Origin: MKRK01 sp001896915
GTDB lineage: Bacteria; Bacillota; Clostridia; Oscillospirales; Acutalibacteraceae
DNA length: 5,456 nt
Reading direction: 5' to 3'
Assembly: GCA_937973935.1 (NCBI GenBank)
Contig: CALJJF010000011.1
Location: 1-5,456 of the forward strand
Shown: in pieces, positions 1 through 5,293 of the stretch
Position numbering within the stretch: the stretch's first letter is position 1
Layout of the letters: each line of letters begins with the position of its first letter
Notes under the pieces: generated by a model
What the model was told of the DNA's origin: nothing
What the model saw: the letters and a program-made list of their open reading frames with translations, nothing else
The model's database searches: none
Translations under genes and position numbers: made by a program

Positions 1-1
1 C

Positions 2-370
2 AATGATAATTTCAGCAGTGAATACTTTGCCGGTCATAACTATGCCATGGTGATTTTTTCCGGAGAATCCGGCGATTATCAAAAAGTAAACCGAACTATC
101 AATGAGGAAATCACCCGCATCAAAGCCGAGGGGATTGATGAAGAGCTGTTTGAAAAGGCAAGAAGAAAGCATTATGGCAGAGCCATTATGCGGTACAATG
201 GTGTGCAGAGCATTGCGGACCAGATGGTTGCCTCCGCATTTTTCAATGTGGGTGTGTTTGACGATTTGGAAGTGTATCAAAACGTAACGGCGGCAGACAT
301 CAACAATCGTTTGAAGGAACAATTGAACATTGAACATTCGGCAATTTCCCTTGTTTTACCGAGAGAATAG
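2..370 (+). CDS. M16-family (insulinase-like) peptidase, C-terminal part, YfmH-like; 5' end outside window
   Basis: The reading frame is open from base 2 to a TAG at 368-370, giving 122 residues with no start inside the homologous region, so the gene is truncated by the window edge. The ATG at 47 is internal: the 15 codons before it continue the same fold-like sequence. The visible piece resembles the last domain of M16 peptidases of the Firmicutes YfmF/YfmH type. It has a strand-rich GHNYAMVIFSGES stretch, then a helix with IDEELFEKARRKHYGRAIM, then a segment around ITAD-like TAADINNRLKEQL, and it ends in the typical short strand SLVLPRE. The zinc-binding HxxEH motif lies in the N-terminal half and is not in view, so I cannot say whether this copy is catalytic. 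In Bacillus, YfmH-type proteins are linked to EF-P modification; that link is family knowledge and is not visible here. lgt follows after 11 bases, suggesting co-transcription. Family assignment is fairly sure, subfamily less so. Confidence 0.75.
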   Translation, partial: NDNFSSEYFAGHNYAMVIFSGESGDYQKVNRTINEEITRIKAEGIDEELFEKARRKHYGRAIMRYNGVQSIADQMVASAFFNVGVFDDLEVYQNVTAADINNRLKEQLNIEHSAISLVLPRE

Positions 371-381
371 GAGGAGGAAAC

Positions 382-1383
382 ATGACGCCAAAAGAAGCGT
401 GGGTAGAAATTTTCGGATTAAAGCTGAATTATGCCCGCTCATTTTCTGTGTTCGGCTTTGATATTTACTGGTATGGTGTTATCATAGCCCTGGGGTTTGC
501 CCTGGCGGTCTGGTATGCGTTCAGAAGGGCCAAATATTTTGATATTGACCCCGACAAGCTGATTGATGCGCTTTTGGTGACCGCTCCGGCGGCCATCATC
601 GGAGCAAGGCTGTACTTTATCGCTTTCAACAATGAAATCTCAATTGCAGAGTTTTTTGATTTCAGAAACGGCGGTCTCGGCATCTTGGGTGCCGTGGTCT
701 TTGCTGTGGCAGCAGGCTTTGTAATGTGCAGAATCCGTAAGATCAATTTTATTGATGCCATGGATTTGACCGCCATCGGGTTTTTTATCGGTCAGGGCGT
801 CGGTCGGTGGGGCAATTTCATCAATCAGGAGGCCTTTGGTTATGACCCCAACATTCCCGGTTTCATGACCGGCAACATCATTCAAGCCGATATGATTGGA
901 AATTACGGGTTCAATGCACCGGTGCATCCCTGCTTTTTATATGAATCCATCTGGTGTCTGGGCGGATTTTTGTTATTACATAAAATGTCGAAGAACCGCA
1001 AATTCAAGGGACAGCTCGCACTGATGTATATGATCTGGTACGGGTTCGGCAGATTTTTTATCGAATGGATCCGAACCGACAGCTTGGTCATTAATGAGAT
1101 CAAGGTTTCCTCCCTGCTGTCCGCCATGATGGTATTGGCCGGCATTTCCGTTTATGTGATCGCAAGCAAACGGGCATCCCGCCTGAGTCCGGTTCTTGGC
1201 ACAGAGGGAGAAGACGAGCCGGTTATTACAAAAAAGATGAAAAAGGAAATGATGGAGGAAGCATCCTACGAATCGATTTTAGGTGACCCCGTCGTTACAG
1301 AAGCCGGAGAGGGCACGGCAGAAGGCGAGCCCGCAGAAGAAAACAAAACAGGAGAGGAAACAGAGAATGGCGACAATCATTGA
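382..1383 (+). CDS. lgt: Prolipoprotein diacylglyceryl transferase (Lgt)
   Basis: Lgt is a membrane enzyme that moves a diacylglyceryl group from phosphatidylglycerol to the lipobox cysteine of prolipoproteins, the first step of lipoprotein maturation. The start is set by a strong GGAGG site (371-377) just before ATG 382. The 333-residue product has several hydrophobic helices, roughly at 26-46, 60-80, 98-116, 125-140, 190-200, 211-228 and 243-262. The Lgt signature GRWGNFINQEAFG is at 141-153, with R142, N145 and G153 matching E. coli R143, N146 and G154. The second signature, GRFFIEWIR (223-231), holds R224 and E228, equivalent to R239 and E243. Two oddities stand out. The motif GGLGILGA (97-104) has Leu102 where E. 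coli has His103. After about residue 265 there is a highly charged, mostly acidic tail of about 65 residues beyond the usual family end near 260-290. The last 17 bases overlap folD. Identity is secure; activity is likely but not proven given the Leu. Confidence 0.96.
   Translation: MTPKEAWVEIFGLKLNYARSFSVFGFDIYWYGVIIALGFALAVWYAFRRAKYFDIDPDKLIDALLVTAPAAIIGARLYFIAFNNEISIAEFFDFRNGGLGILGAVVFAVAAGFVMCRIRKINFIDAMDLTAIGFFIGQGVGRWGNFINQEAFGYDPNIPGFMTGNIIQADMIGNYGFNAPVHPCFLYESIWCLGGFLLLHKMSKNRKFKGQLALMYMIWYGFGRFFIEWIRTDSLVINEIKVSSLLSAMMVLAGISVYVIASKRASRLSPVLGTEGEDEPVITKKMKKEMMEEASYESILGDPVVTEAGEGTAEGEPAEENKTGEETENGDNH
1351..1357 (+). promoter_or_regulatory. Ribosome binding site deciding the folD start
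   Basis: GGAGAGG lies 9 bases before ATG 1367, inside the lgt tail-coding sequence. It fixes the folD start at 1367 rather than the in-frame ATG at 1283. The extra 28 residues encoded from 1283 are basic and low-complexity, and nothing in FolD proteins resembles them. Confidence 0.85.
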
Positions 1384-2218
1384 CGGAAAAGCGGTGGCGG
1401 CAAAAGTAAGGCAGGAGGCCGCCCAACAAGTGAAGACACTGAAGGAAAACGGGATCAAAACAGGTCTTGCGGTAATCATCGTAGGAGACGACCCGGCTTC
1501 CAGAGTATATGTGAACAACAAGAAAAAAGACTGTGAAGAAATCGGAATTTATTCCGAAGAATACGCTCTGCCGGAAGACACCTCACAGGAAGAATTGATG
1601 GCGCTGGTGGAAAGCCTGAACCAAAGAAGCGATATCAGCGGGATTCTTTGCCAGCTTCCCTTGCCCCGCCATCTGAATGAAAAAATGGTACTGGACGCCA
1701 TTTCACCCCTAAAGGATGTGGATGCGTTTCATCCCTCCAATGTGGGCAAAATCATGATCGGCGATTATGATTTTCTGCCCTGCACCCCGGCAGGCGTCAT
1801 GGAAATGTTAAAGGAATACGAGATCGAGATCGAAGGAAAAACCTGCGTTGTCATCGGTCGTTCCAACATTGTCGGCAAGCCAATGTCCATGCTGCTGTTA
1901 CATAAAAACGGCACGGTCACCACCTGCCACAGCCGAACAAAGGATCTTCCCGGCGTGACCCGTCAGGCGGATATTTTAGTTGCCGCCATCGGCAAAGCCA
2001 AATTCGTCACGGCAGATATGGTCAAGGACGGTGCGGTGGTTGTTGATGTGGGCATGAACCGTTTGGACGGTAAGCTGTGCGGTGATGTGGACTATGAGGC
2101 TGTGGCGCCGAAGGCATCCTTTATTACCCCCGTTCCCGGCGGCGTCGGACCCATGACCAGGGCCATCTTGATGAAAAACACCGTAAAGGCGGCAAAGCTG
2201 CAAAATGCGGTAACATAA
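1367..2218 (+). CDS. folD: Bifunctional methylenetetrahydrofolate dehydrogenase / methenyltetrahydrofolate cyclohydrolase (FolD)
   Basis: FolD is a cytoplasmic enzyme that interconverts 5,10-methylene-THF, 5,10-methenyl-THF and 10-formyl-THF using NADP(H), feeding purine and formyl-Met-tRNA synthesis. From ATG 1367 the protein has 283 residues, normal for the family. The catalytic domain shows the YxxxK pair in SRVYVNNKKK (Y48, K52), ILCQLPLP with Q96, and KDVDAFHP with D119. These are the positions used for folate binding and cyclohydrolase catalysis in E. coli and human enzymes. The nucleotide domain shows VVIGRSNIVGKP (about 151-162), where R155 and S156 are expected to contact the NADP phosphate. 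The C-terminal signature TPVPGGVGPMT is at 254-264. The only small deviation is Ala120 where KDVDGFHP is most common. The start overlaps lgt by 17 bases, which suggests translational coupling. A gap of 31 bases without a hairpin leads to the ABC-F gene. Confidence 0.97.
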   Translation: MATIIDGKAVAAKVRQEAAQQVKTLKENGIKTGLAVIIVGDDPASRVYVNNKKKDCEEIGIYSEEYALPEDTSQEELMALVESLNQRSDISGILCQLPLPRHLNEKMVLDAISPLKDVDAFHPSNVGKIMIGDYDFLPCTPAGVMEMLKEYEIEIEGKTCVVIGRSNIVGKPMSMLLLHKNGTVTTCHSRTKDLPGVTRQADILVAAIGKAKFVTADMVKDGAVVVDVGMNRLDGKLCGDVDYEAVAPKASFITPVPGGVGPMTRAILMKNTVKAAKLQNAVT

Positions 2219-2249
2219 ATTACAGTCACCCAAAAGGATAGAAACAATC

Positions 2250-4130
2250 ATGGTATTATTAAGCACTTCGGACATATCCATGCATTTCGGGGAACGGGCC
2301 CTGTTTGAGCATGTGTCCTTTGAAGTAAACGATAGGGATATTTTAGGTCTTGTCGGCGCTAACGGTGCGGGCAAGACCACGCTTTTTAAGCTAATTACCG
2401 GCGAAGCGGTTCCCACCGGCGGAATGGTTTCCAGGAGTAAGGGGCTTACGGTCGGTTACATGGAACAGCATATCTGTAACGACAGCGAAAACACGGCGCT
2501 GGACGAAGTCATGACGGTGTTTGCCCCCTTGATGCAGCTGGAACGGGAGCTGGAGGAAATCACAGAGCGGCTGCATACCGACCACGGAAAAGAGCTCATT
2601 GAAAAAAGCGTCAGTCTCCATGAAGCATTTGCGGCGCAGGGCGGGCTGACCTATCAAAGCCGGGCGAAATCCACCATCCTGGGTCTCGGGCTGACCGATG
2701 AGGAGCTGAAGCTTCCGGTGCACAAATTGTCCGGGGGTCAGCGCTCCAAAATCAGCCTGGCAAGACTACTGCTCTCGGAAGCAGAACTGCTTCTGCTGGA
2801 CGAACCTACCAATCATCTGGATATCAAGGCGGTGGAATGGCTGGAGGAATATTTGCAGTCCTGCCGCAGTGCCGCCGTGATTATCTCCCATGACCGTTAT
2901 TTCCTGGACCGGGTAACAAAACGCACATTGGAGTTGCAGGGAGGCAAGTTTTATAAAAGCAATCTGAGCTACAGCGACCATATGAAAAAGCGGGAAACCG
3001 ACCGGGAAATAGAAGAAAAGCACTATGAGGTGAAAAAACGGGAAATTGAGCGGGTGGAAAGCGCCATTACCAAGCTCAAGCAGTTCAACCGTGAAAAATC
3101 CATCCGCCGGGCAGAGTCGAAGGAAAAGCATCTGGACAAGCTGAAGGAAGATTTGACCGAGCCGGAGACAGAGCACAAGGGAATGCGATTTCAGCTCCGT
3201 CCCAGAAGAACCAGCGGCAATGATGTATTGGAAGCAACCGGACTGACCATGCGGTTCGACAGCAGGACACTGTATCAAAACGTGGATGTTAAGGTGTTTC
3301 GGGGCGAGCGGGTGTTTTTGTTGGGCGCCAACGGCTGCGGCAAGACAACCCTGTTCAAGCAGATTTTGTCGTCCCGGGGGGATGTGCGCTTCGGTTCTCA
3401 AGTGGACACGGGATATTATGACCAGACGCTTTCGGGGCTGCATGAAGAAAAAACCGTGATCGACGAGGTTTGGGATGTTCAGAGACTGAAAACCCAAACA
3501 GAAATCAGAAATCTGCTGGCTGTTTTTCTGTATAAAAACGATGAGGTGTATAAACCCGTGTCCGCCCTGTCCGGCGGAGAACGGGCGAGGGTTGAGCTTC
3601 TGAAGCTGATGATGAAGGGGTATAATTTTTTGCTGTTGGACGAGCCCACCAACCATCTCGATACCTACTCCAGAGAAGCACTGGAGGAAGCGCTTTTGTC
3701 CTATGAAGGAACCATGCTGATCATTTCCCATGACCGGTATTTTATCAATAAGCTTGCTGACAGAATTTATTATCTTGATGAAAACGGCATGAACGAATAC
3801 GTCGGGAATTATGATGAATTTATCCGGAAACGAGTGGCGTCAGAACCTCCGAGACAGGAAAAGAAACAATCCGAACAGGCATTGTCCTACAAAGAAAAAA
3901 AGGAAAAGGAAGCCCGGATAAGAAAAGCGAAAAGTGCAGTCTTGCGAACAGAACAGCAGCTATCCCTGGTGGAAGAAGAAAAGGGAGCGCTTTCTGTCAT
4001 AATGGAGGGCACCAATGATTATAATAAAATCATAGAACTGAGTAAGCGGCTTGAAGAGCTGGAAAAAGAAGAACTTTCGCTACTCGAGCAATGGGAAGCA
4101 TTCCACACGGAACTGGGGGAAGAAGCATAA
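2250..4130 (+). CDS. ABC-F family ATPase (YdiF/Uup-like), two ABC domains, no membrane domain
   Basis: This 626-residue soluble protein has two complete ATP-binding cassettes and no transmembrane segments, the hallmark of ABC-F proteins, which bind the ribosomal E site. Cassette 1 has Walker A GANGAGKTT (36-44), signature LSGGQ (160-164), Walker B LLLLDEP with E185, and switch His214. Cassette 2 has Walker A GANGCGKTT (359-367), signature LSGGE (440-444), Walker B with E465, and His494. Both catalytic glutamates are intact. A charged helical linker of about 90 residues (about 235-325) contains REKSIRRAESKEK, typical of the P-site tRNA-interaction motif. Residues 535-626 form a charged coiled coil ending in LEELEKEELSLLEQWEAF, like the C-terminal domain of Uup and YdiF. 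A moderate AAAGGATAG site (2233-2241) precedes ATG 2250. The last bases overlap the HAD gene. The role is probably in translation. Some ABC-F proteins give antibiotic resistance, but this one looks like the housekeeping type; sequence alone cannot exclude ribosome protection. Confidence 0.93.
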   Translation: MVLLSTSDISMHFGERALFEHVSFEVNDRDILGLVGANGAGKTTLFKLITGEAVPTGGMVSRSKGLTVGYMEQHICNDSENTALDEVMTVFAPLMQLERELEEITERLHTDHGKELIEKSVSLHEAFAAQGGLTYQSRAKSTILGLGLTDEELKLPVHKLSGGQRSKISLARLLLSEAELLLLDEPTNHLDIKAVEWLEEYLQSCRSAAVIISHDRYFLDRVTKRTLELQGGKFYKSNLSYSDHMKKRETDREIEEKHYEVKKREIERVESAITKLKQFNREKSIRRAESKEKHLDKLKEDLTEPETEHKGMRFQLRPRRTSGNDVLEATGLTMRFDSRTLYQNVDVKVFRGERVFLLGANGCGKTTLFKQILSSRGDVRFGSQVDTGYYDQTLSGLHEEKTVIDEVWDVQRLKTQTEIRNLLAVFLYKNDEVYKPVSALSGGERARVELLKLMMKGYNFLLLDEPTNHLDTYSREALEEALLSYEGTMLIISHDRYFINKLADRIYYLDENGMNEYVGNYDEFIRKRVASEPPRQEKKQSEQALSYKEKKEKEARIRKAKSAVLRTEQQLSLVEEEKGALSVIMEGTNDYNKIIELSKRLEELEKEELSLLEQWEAFHTELGEEA

Positions 4131-4945
4131 AGACCTTATATATCACCGATCTGGACGGGACGCTCTTGAACAACAACGCCCGTTTGAGCGAAACTTCGGC
4201 AGAAATACTCAACAGACTTCTCGAAAAAGGATTGCTTTTTTCGGTTGCCACCGCACGGTCCGTGGTGACGGTTGCCCCGATTCTACAGCAGCTGCCCATG
4301 ACACTGCCCGCAGTGTTGATGAACGGGGTCTATCTTTCCACGCTGAACTGTGATTTTGTCCGGTTTGAACGATACCGTCCGGATACGGCGGAGCGGGTGA
4401 TAAAAGCCTTTGAAGAAAACGGTCGCCCGCCTTTTGTCTTTTCGGTTGTCGACAATGAAATCGGGGTGGAATACCGACAGCTGCAAAATGAGGCAGACAG
4501 GGAGTTTCACAATGACAGAGTGGAACGGTACAAGAGCTTTGTAAAAGTGGATGCCTTTCGTGTGACCGACGATGTCATTTATGTCAATGCCGTAGACAAT
4601 GAAGAGGTCATTCGCCCTGTATATGAGGCAGTGATGACGATAGACGGTGTGACGGCAGTGATGTATAAGGATGTGTATACCGATTATTGGTTCCTCGAAT
4701 GCTTTTCGTCCGCAGCCAGTAAAATAAATGGTGCATTGTTCTTGAAACAGCTGACGGGGGCGGACAGAATCGTCGCGTTTGGGGACAATCTCAACGACAA
4801 AGCGCTATTGGAGGGGGCCGATGTGGCGGTCGCCGTTGCAAATGCAAAAGAGGAAATCAAAAAAATAGCGGATTTTGTCATAGACAGCAATGAGGACAAC
4901 GGAGTGGCGCGTTTTATAGAAAAAGATTTTCATAGCAAACCGTGA
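4091..4945 (+). CDS. Cof-type HAD-IIB family phosphatase
   Basis: This is a cytoplasmic Mg-dependent phosphatase of the Cof/HAD-IIB group, which usually acts on sugar phosphates, nucleotides or flavin and pyridoxal phosphates; the substrate here cannot be told. Counting from ATG 4091 (284 residues), motif I is YITDLDGTLL with nucleophile D20 and acid/base D22. Motif II is SVATARS with T54. Motif III is K211 in AASKINGALFL. Motif IV is FGDNLNDKALLEGAD with D232 and D236. The roughly 85-205 insert is the C2-type cap. All catalytic residues are present, so it should be active. The start is uncertain. ATG 4091 overlaps the ABC-F gene by 40 bases with a poor ribosome site and adds 12 residues (MGSIPHGTGGRS) not expected in the family. 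The family's usual short N-terminus, M-K-T-L-Y-I-T-D-L-D, would begin at ATA 4127, giving 273 residues. The gene ends at TGA 4943-4945. It is the last gene of the run before the terminator. Confidence 0.93.
   Translation: MGSIPHGTGGRSIKTLYITDLDGTLLNNNARLSETSAEILNRLLEKGLLFSVATARSVVTVAPILQQLPMTLPAVLMNGVYLSTLNCDFVRFERYRPDTAERVIKAFEENGRPPFVFSVVDNEIGVEYRQLQNEADREFHNDRVERYKSFVKVDAFRVTDDVIYVNAVDNEEVIRPVYEAVMTIDGVTAVMYKDVYTDYWFLECFSSAASKINGALFLKQLTGADRIVAFGDNLNDKALLEGADVAVAVANAKEEIKKIADFVIDSNEDNGVARFIEKDFHSKP
4115..4129 (+). promoter_or_regulatory. Ribosome binding site placed for an AUA start of the HAD gene
   Basis: GGGGGAAG begins at 4115, and its purine core ends about 6 bases before ATA 4127-4129, an ideal distance. 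The only in-frame upstream ATG (4091) has just a weak GAG (4086-4088) before it. The ATA overlaps the ABC-F stop in ATAA. This suggests initiation at 4127, although AUA is a rare start codon. Confidence 0.45.
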
Positions 4946-4948
4946 CGG

Positions 4949-4983
4949 CGTCGTGGTTTCACCCGACGGCAACCTTTGGTCGG
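4949..4983 (+). other. Two mutually exclusive hairpins just after the HAD stop codon
   Basis: Hairpin A pairs CGTCG(T)GGT (4949-4957) with ACCCGACG (4961-4968) around a TTC loop: 8 pairs with one bulged T. Hairpin B pairs CCGAC (4963-4967) with GTCGG (4979-4983). They share 4963-4967, so only one can form. No T-run follows, so neither is an intrinsic terminator. They may protect the 3' end of the upstream mRNA. I recognise no known riboswitch. Confidence 0.4.
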
Positions 4984-4993
4984 AGGAAAACTG

Positions 4994-5022
4994 TTGCACT
5001 ATTAAAAAATCTATGCTAAAAT
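4994..5022 (+). promoter_or_regulatory. Predicted sigma-A-type promoter
   Basis: The -35 box TTGCAC (4994-4999) and -10 box TAAAAT (5017-5022) are separated by exactly 17 bases. Transcription would start near 5029. It lies in the gap between the HAD gene and the PucR-type gene and points toward the latter. The surrounding DNA is AT-rich, which raises the chance of a coincidental match. A strong terminator follows almost at once, so read-through into the regulator gene would need antitermination or leakage. Confidence 0.5.
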
Positions 5023-5041
5023 AAATCAAATTAAAAATAAT

Positions 5042-5085
5042 AAAGCAAGGGTGCTGTATTGTTACGGCACCCTTATGCTTTTTTT
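5042..5085 (+). terminator. Strong rho-independent terminator
   Basis: AAGGGTGCTGTA (5047-5058) pairs with TACGGCACCCTT (5063-5074) over 12 positions, one of them a T-G wobble, around a TTGT loop. AAAGC (5042-5046) can pair with GCTTT (5077-5081) across a two-base bulge, lengthening the stem. A run of seven T (5079-5085) follows. This is a textbook intrinsic terminator. It most simply ends the upstream five-gene run. It also lies immediately downstream of the predicted promoter at 4994-5022 and could act as an attenuator there. Confidence 0.88.
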
Positions 5086-5257
5086 CGGGATAAATTTGGA
5101 AAAACCAAAAAGAAAGGTGGGACACGGGCATATATACCGATCTTCGTCGGAAATGCGGATAAGAATCGTTGCAAGACCACAAATGGGAAGCTTTCATGAT
5201 TTTTATGCATTTCTGTCAGAATCATTGGTATAGGACTGCTTTTCTGTGATGTTTCAC

Positions 5258-5265
5258 AAGGAAAG
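5258..5265 (+). promoter_or_regulatory. Shine-Dalgarno site of a short leader ORF before the PucR-type gene
   Basis: AAGGAAAG is 7 bases (counting from AAGGA) before ATG 5270 but about 21 bases before ATG 5284 and 30 before ATG 5293, the starts that fit PucR homology. The ribosome site therefore serves the short ORF at 5270, not the regulator directly. Confidence 0.6.
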
Positions 5266-5269
5266 CGTC

Positions 5270-5293
5270 ATGCTTCTTTTTTTATGGCAGTAA
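5270..5293 (+). CDS. Possible 7-codon leader ORF (MLLFLWQ)
   Basis: The ORF runs ATG CTT CTT TTT TTA TGG CAG TAA. It has the best ribosome site in the region. Its stop overlaps an in-frame ATG of the regulator in TAATG (5291-5295), a common arrangement for translational coupling. Bases 5278-5284 read T TTT TTA in this ORF's own phase, a -1 slippery heptamer, and a -1 shift would enter the regulator frame. It could equally be an artefact of a miscounted T-run: with eight T, ATG 5270 would be in frame with the regulator. Confidence 0.35.
   Translation: MLLFLWQ

Larger units (their letters stand above)
4946..5283 (+). other. Intergenic region between the HAD gene and the PucR-type gene
   Basis: This 338-base stretch has no convincing gene of normal size. 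In order it holds the paired hairpins after the HAD stop, the predicted promoter, the terminator, then about 170 bases with little structure, and finally the Shine-Dalgarno and 7-codon ORF before the regulator. In the featureless part I see a short CCGAT/GTCGG stem around a CTTC loop (near 5138-5150) and a 6-base inverted repeat ATGATT/AATCAT (near 5196-5226). A weak promoter-like pair, TTGCAA (5169-5174) and TTTCAT (5192-5197), is spaced by 17 bases. None is strong enough to call separately. Confidence 0.6.

Noticed and set aside
1283..1366. An in-frame 28-codon upstream extension of folD
   Set aside because: FolD proteins begin at the MATIIDGK-type sequence. The GGAGAGG site supports 1367, and the extension is just lgt tail DNA read in another frame.
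1724..1726. FolD Ala120 in KDVDAFHP in place of the usual Gly
   Set aside because: Small residues vary at this spot in the family and the adjacent catalytic Asp119 is intact, so no functional change is expected.
2766..3731. A 321-codon open frame on the - strand inside the ABC-F gene
   Set aside because: It lies fully antisense to a gene with both cassettes intact, and its product is Gln/His/Leu-rich with no recognisable family. It is a shadow of codon bias.
2250..4130. The ABC-F protein as an antibiotic resistance factor
   Set aside because: The linker and the Uup/YdiF-like C-terminal coiled coil fit the housekeeping type, and there is no leader-attenuator or mobile context. It is not excluded, only unsupported.
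4805..5197. A 130-codon - strand frame spanning the end of the HAD gene and the intergenic region
   Set aside because: It is antisense to HAD motif IV and the terminator, has no recognisable domain and no convincing ribosome site.
5169..5197. TTGCAA - 17 bases - TTTCAT as a second promoter for the PucR-type gene
   Set aside because: Each box matches only 4 of 6 consensus positions, which is common by chance. It may still matter if the promoter at 4994 is blocked by the terminator.
5051..5233. A 60-codon + strand frame after the terminator promoter region
   Set aside because: Its first codons lie within the terminator stem, loop and T-run, it has no good ribosome site, and its product resembles nothing I know.
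4946..5283. A riboswitch upstream of the PucR-type gene
   Set aside because: I compared the region by eye with fluoride, c-di-GMP, THF and ZTP motifs and saw no conserved core. Only simple hairpins are present. A covariance-model search would settle it.
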